Source: Desulfuromonadaceae bacterium (lineage in GTDB: Bacteria > Desulfobacterota > Desulfuromonadia > Desulfuromonadales > Geopsychrobacteraceae). From it: 9,846 bases of DNA. The notes beneath the pieces were generated by a model, which searched no databases, was not told where the DNA came from, and was given only the letters and a program-made list of their open reading frames with translations. Shown one piece after another: positions 7,306-9,846 of this stretch (the first letter of the stretch is position 1; every line of letters begins with the position of its first letter). The stretch spans positions 1 through 9,846 of the forward strand of contig DAOWKG010000270.1 in assembly GCA_030639985.1 (NCBI GenBank), read 5' to 3'. The translations under genes were made by a program, and so were the position numbers.

Positions 7306-7311
7306 AGGAGG
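7306..7311 (+). promoter_or_regulatory. Strong Shine-Dalgarno site for the TolC-OmpA gene
   Basis: A perfect AGGAGG five bases before the GTG at 7317. It supports the GTG start. With only 37 bases between the stop of the adhesin and this start, and no terminator between, it indicates co-transcription with the adhesin. Confidence 0.85.
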
Positions 7312-7316
7312 AAAGC

Positions 7317-9041
7317 GTGAGAAAAAAACTTTTGGGTTATTGTGCCATTGTTTTACTGCTGATCCCAACGCTGGTGTTTGGCGCAATGACCGAATCTGTC
7401 GCCGACAAAGTTACCATCAATGAGAGTGTTAAATGGGCATTGGACAGTAGCCCACGATTGAAAATACTCACTCGTAACCGTGATGCTCTGGTCCACGAAC
7501 TGAGGCAGGCGGATGGTAACTGGTTGCCTTCTGTCGATCTTGCTTCCAGTTACGGTTATGACAAACATAGTGACTCGACTACACGTCAGAATGGGGCTGA
7601 TCCGGGTGATGATGAATGGGAGTCGCGTGATGAAATATCGCTGACCCTGCGGCAGCGGCTCTATGACGGCGGAGAAGCAAGTAGTCGTAGCGGGATTCAG
7701 CAAGCTAAACTAAAATCGATAAATCATCGGGTAAGAGACAACGCTGAGTCGATAGCACTCGATGCGGTTATCGCCCACCTCAGTGTCTATCGCAATACAA
7801 TCCTGCTACTTTTGGCGGAACGAAATATCAAGGATCATGAAGAGATATTGAAGGGTCTGGTTGAACGTCATAAGGGTGGTGCTGGTAGCAGTGTCGATGT
7901 TACCCAGGCGCAGGGACGGCACGCCCGTGCCAGAGCATCTTTATTACAGCTGAAAGCAGAGCTGGCTGCCAGTGCGGCAAATTATGAAAGGGTGGTTGGT
8001 CGTCTCCCAGGTGATTTGCAGATGGCAAAAATCCCCGATTTGACCCCCATAAACCTGGCTGATGCCCTGGCACAAACCGAAAAATGGAACCCGAAGGTGT
8101 TGGCTGCAACGGCTGATATTAACGAGCTTAAGTCAAAAAAAGAGCTGGCTAAATCGGCTGACTATCCGAAGATATTTTTTGAATTGAGCAAGAGTTACCA
8201 ACATCAGGTCAGAGGGGAAGATACCTGGCAGGATAACGAGGCGGGTTTGTTGAAGATGAACTGGAACCTGTATAATGGTGGTAGTGATTCTGCTGGTAAA
8301 AAGGCTGCCTTGGCGAGGATTCGGCAAGGTTCGGAAACGCGCCAGAATGAATTATTGTATGCGCTTGAAAATACTCGCAGCACCTGGGCTAAGTATCAAT
8401 CGATTATTGAAACAATCAAAATTTACCATGACGCAGTAGATTTCAATCAAAGCACCCTTGATGCCTACCTGAAGCAATTTAACTTGTCACAAAGAAGTCT
8501 TCTCGATGTACTGGATGCCGAAAATGAGTTATTTCAAACCTCCGGTTTAATGGTGACGGCACAAGTCAACGAGCTGGTTGCGACCAGTCGGGTATTGGCT
8601 GTTGGCGGAATTTTGACCGAAGCTTATTTCCCGCCATTGGATCTGGAACTTGAGCCAGCGGTGGAAAAGTCTAAAGCGGTGCAACTGGCTCGGATTCAGG
8701 AACGAATCAAACTTGAAATTCTTTTCGATACCAGCTCTTTTGTCGTTACCGATGACTTCTATCCCGAAATTATTAAAGTGGTTAACTTTCTTAAGAAATA
8801 CCCAAAAATATCAGGTGTGATTGAAGGGCATACAGACGGTAATGGGTCTGAAAAGTATAATCGGGTGTTATCGCAGCGTCGGGCTGATGCCGTTGTGGCA
8901 GTCATGGTTAATGTCTTTGAGATCGACCCTGCCCGTTTGAGCGCCATTGGTTATGGTCTCAGTCGCCCCATTGCGGCGAATAGAACCGCAGATGGAAGAA
9001 CCAAAAATCGCCGGATCGAAGCACTTTTTGTTGGCAACTAG
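7317..9041 (+). CDS. TolC-family outer-membrane export channel fused to a C-terminal OmpA-like peptidoglycan-binding domain
   Basis: 574 residues from a GTG start with a perfect Shine-Dalgarno site. Residues 1-22 form a signal peptide (MRKK, then a hydrophobic run, likely cut between VFG and A23). Residues about 32-235 and 245-430 are the two outer-membrane efflux protein halves, marked by the paired motifs LRQRLYDGG (111-119) and MNWNLYNGG (314-322), the strands that form the barrel, with long helical stretches between. A linker (about 435-465) leads to an OmpA-like domain (about 466-574) with IEGHTDGNG and LSQRRADAV. D507 and R522 sit 15 residues apart, as the diaminopimelate-binding pair does in OmpA. 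Plain TolC or LapE proteins are about 450 residues, so the OmpA part is an addition. The protein would be the outer-membrane exit for the adhesin encoded 37 bases upstream, held to the cell wall by its own tail. Confidence 0.93.
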   Translation: MRKKLLGYCAIVLLLIPTLVFGAMTESVADKVTINESVKWALDSSPRLKILTRNRDALVHELRQADGNWLPSVDLASSYGYDKHSDSTTRQNGADPGDDEWESRDEISLTLRQRLYDGGEASSRSGIQQAKLKSINHRVRDNAESIALDAVIAHLSVYRNTILLLLAERNIKDHEEILKGLVERHKGGAGSSVDVTQAQGRHARARASLLQLKAELAASAANYERVVGRLPGDLQMAKIPDLTPINLADALAQTEKWNPKVLAATADINELKSKKELAKSADYPKIFFELSKSYQHQVRGEDTWQDNEAGLLKMNWNLYNGGSDSAGKKAALARIRQGSETRQNELLYALENTRSTWAKYQSIIETIKIYHDAVDFNQSTLDAYLKQFNLSQRSLLDVLDAENELFQTSGLMVTAQVNELVATSRVLAVGGILTEAYFPPLDLELEPAVEKSKAVQLARIQERIKLEILFDTSSFVVTDDFYPEIIKVVNFLKKYPKISGVIEGHTDGNGSEKYNRVLSQRRADAVVAVMVNVFEIDPARLSAIGYGLSRPIAANRTADGRTKNRRIEALFVGN

Positions 9042-9064
9042 CATCACCGCTAGAGTGTTTGTTG

Positions 9065-9100
9065 CGGGTTGTCTCTACGGCAGGGGCAACCCGTTTTTTT
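9065..9100 (+). terminator. Intrinsic terminator after the TolC-OmpA gene
   Basis: CGGGTTG at 9065-9071 pairs with CAACCCG at 9087-9093. The stem continues through TCTCT (9072-9076) against AGGGG (9082-9086) with two G-T wobbles, giving 12 pairs around a five-base loop (9077-9081). Seven T residues follow at once (9094-9100). It lies 23 bases after the stop codon. There is no matching A-run on the left, so it acts in the plus direction only. Confidence 0.9.
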
Positions 9101-9213
9101 GGAAAAGTTTGTACTTACGGTCAGGGCGGGGTTTGTCTTAGTTGCTGTCGTAGTGATACTCTGAAATTGCAGTACTTGATATGAAGATCGTATTTTCCGA
9201 TATTTTTTCAAAT

Positions 9214-9219
9214 GAGGTG
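9214..9219 (+). promoter_or_regulatory. Shine-Dalgarno site for the ABC exporter gene
   Basis: GAGGTG lies 8 bases before the GTG at 9228 and supports that start. The nearby ATG at 9181 is in another frame and is not an alternative. Confidence 0.6.
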
Positions 9220-9227
9220 TTGGGCTC

Positions 9228-9846
9228 GTGTCACAGACAACGGATAGCAAAGAGAAAGTAGCAACAGCAAGATCGCAACAGACGAATGTTAGCGGGGAAA
9301 TAGATTTTGATCCACCAATCATCGGCTGTTTATCGCTGCTACTGGGATTGAAGGGGAAACCGATCTCAACCGAAACGCTCAAAGCGGGCATGCCGATTGA
9401 TGGCAGTGTGGTTGCCCCGGCGATTTGTGTCCGGGCGCTGGAACAGCTCGGTGTGAATGGGCAAATTGCTCATCGACCCCAAATAGCAAATATCTCTACC
9501 CTGACCCTGCCCTGTATTTTGCTTTTGGAAAACCATGAAGCTTGCGTCCTCAACGACATCTTCCCAGATGAGGTGGAGGTTTTCTTTGCCGAATTCGGGG
9601 AGACTCCCCAGCGGGTTCCACTTGCTGAACTCAACGCCAGCTACACCGGTTATACCCTCTTTTGTCAGCCGAAAGTCACCCTTGATCCGCGTGCTAGCGA
9701 TCTGCGCCTGACCGATACAAAAGAGTGGTTCTGGGGGGCAATATTTAAATTCTGGCCTATCTACAAACACGTTCTCTTGGCGACCCTGGTTGTCAATAGC
9801 CTGGCTATTGCCAGCCCGCTGTTTGTCATGAATGTGTATGATCGGG
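9228..9846 (+). CDS. LapB-type type I secretion ABC exporter (permease/ATPase), N-terminal fragment
   Basis: 206 codons are visible from a GTG start; the gene runs off the right edge. After a polar leader (1-25) comes a C39-like domain (about 26-150) with DPPIIGCLSLLLGLKGKPIS, the ETLKAGMP segment and LPCILLLENHEACVLND, matching the layout of Pseudomonas LapB. C34 stands near the place of the C39 nucleophile. However, the catalytic histidine expected just before the CVL strand is replaced (E104/A105), so peptidase activity is unlikely and the domain probably serves substrate recognition. Residues about 163-180 are the amphipathic entry to the membrane part, and NSLAIASPLFVMNVYDR is the hallmark first transmembrane helix ending of LapB exporters. 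The transmembrane and ATPase domains lie outside the window. It would power export of the giant adhesin through the TolC-OmpA channel. A membrane-fusion adaptor gene is expected downstream. Confidence 0.92.
   Translation, partial: MSQTTDSKEKVATARSQQTNVSGEIDFDPPIIGCLSLLLGLKGKPISTETLKAGMPIDGSVVAPAICVRALEQLGVNGQIAHRPQIANISTLTLPCILLLENHEACVLNDIFPDEVEVFFAEFGETPQRVPLAELNASYTGYTLFCQPKVTLDPRASDLRLTDTKEWFWGAIFKFWPIYKHVLLATLVVNSLAIASPLFVMNVYDR

Larger units (their letters stand above)
9042..9227. promoter_or_regulatory. Intergenic region with terminator and probable promoter for the ABC exporter
   Basis: After the terminator (9065-9100) about 127 bases remain before the ABC exporter start, enough for a separate promoter. 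Two weak sigma-70-like candidates are visible: TTGTCT (9133-9138) with GATACT (9155-9160) at 16-base spacing, and TTGCAG (9167-9172) with TATTTT (9191-9196) at 18-base spacing. Neither matches the consensus well. No gene is seen here. Confidence 0.3.

Noticed and set aside
9366..9770. Minus-strand frame of 134 codons opposite the ABC exporter
   Set aside because: The plus-strand frame matches LapB-type exporters throughout, including the first transmembrane hallmark. The minus frame is a shadow.

Overview
The window carries part of a Gram-negative type I secretion locus for a giant surface protein, next to the start of an unrelated transporter gene. Base composition is moderate with an AT-rich leader. 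The TolC-type outer-membrane protein, the OmpA-type peptidoglycan-binding domain and the LapB-type ABC exporter require an outer membrane and a murein layer. They suggest a proteobacterium in the broad sense (Gammaproteobacteria or a sediment or marine Desulfobacterota-like lineage). The sequence alone does not fix the genus.

Layout: (1) 1-173, minus strand, the N-terminal 57 codons of a PnuC-family vitamin transporter, running off the left edge. (2) 174-496, an AT-rich divergent intergenic region with a perfect 19-bp tandem duplication, an inverted repeat just downstream of a TATAGT box, and a 14-bp near-identical direct repeat. (3) 497-7279, plus strand, a cysteine-free secreted protein of about 2260 residues. 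It has an N-terminal beta-rich domain, three exact-period 41-residue repeats of unrecognised type, Calx-beta-like and cadherin-like modules, a carbohydrate-binding-like insertion and a type I secretion C-terminus with only two RTX-like nonapeptides. (4) 7317-9041, plus strand, a TolC-family outer-membrane channel fused to a C-terminal OmpA-like domain. (5) 9065-9100, a strong intrinsic terminator. (6) 9228 to the right edge, plus strand, the N-terminal part of a LapB-type ABC exporter with a degenerate C39-like domain, cut at its first transmembrane region.

How the parts work together: the ABC exporter (with a periplasmic adaptor expected beyond the right edge) and the TolC-OmpA protein would form the channel that exports the giant protein from its uncleaved C-terminus. 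The protein then acts as a surface or biofilm adhesin. The OmpA domain probably ties the channel to peptidoglycan. The most unusual points are the channel-OmpA fusion, the 41-residue repeats, the domain nested inside a secretion-type repeat, and a terminator that splits the export genes into two transcription units. No RNA genes, insertion sequences, CRISPR arrays or origins were seen.
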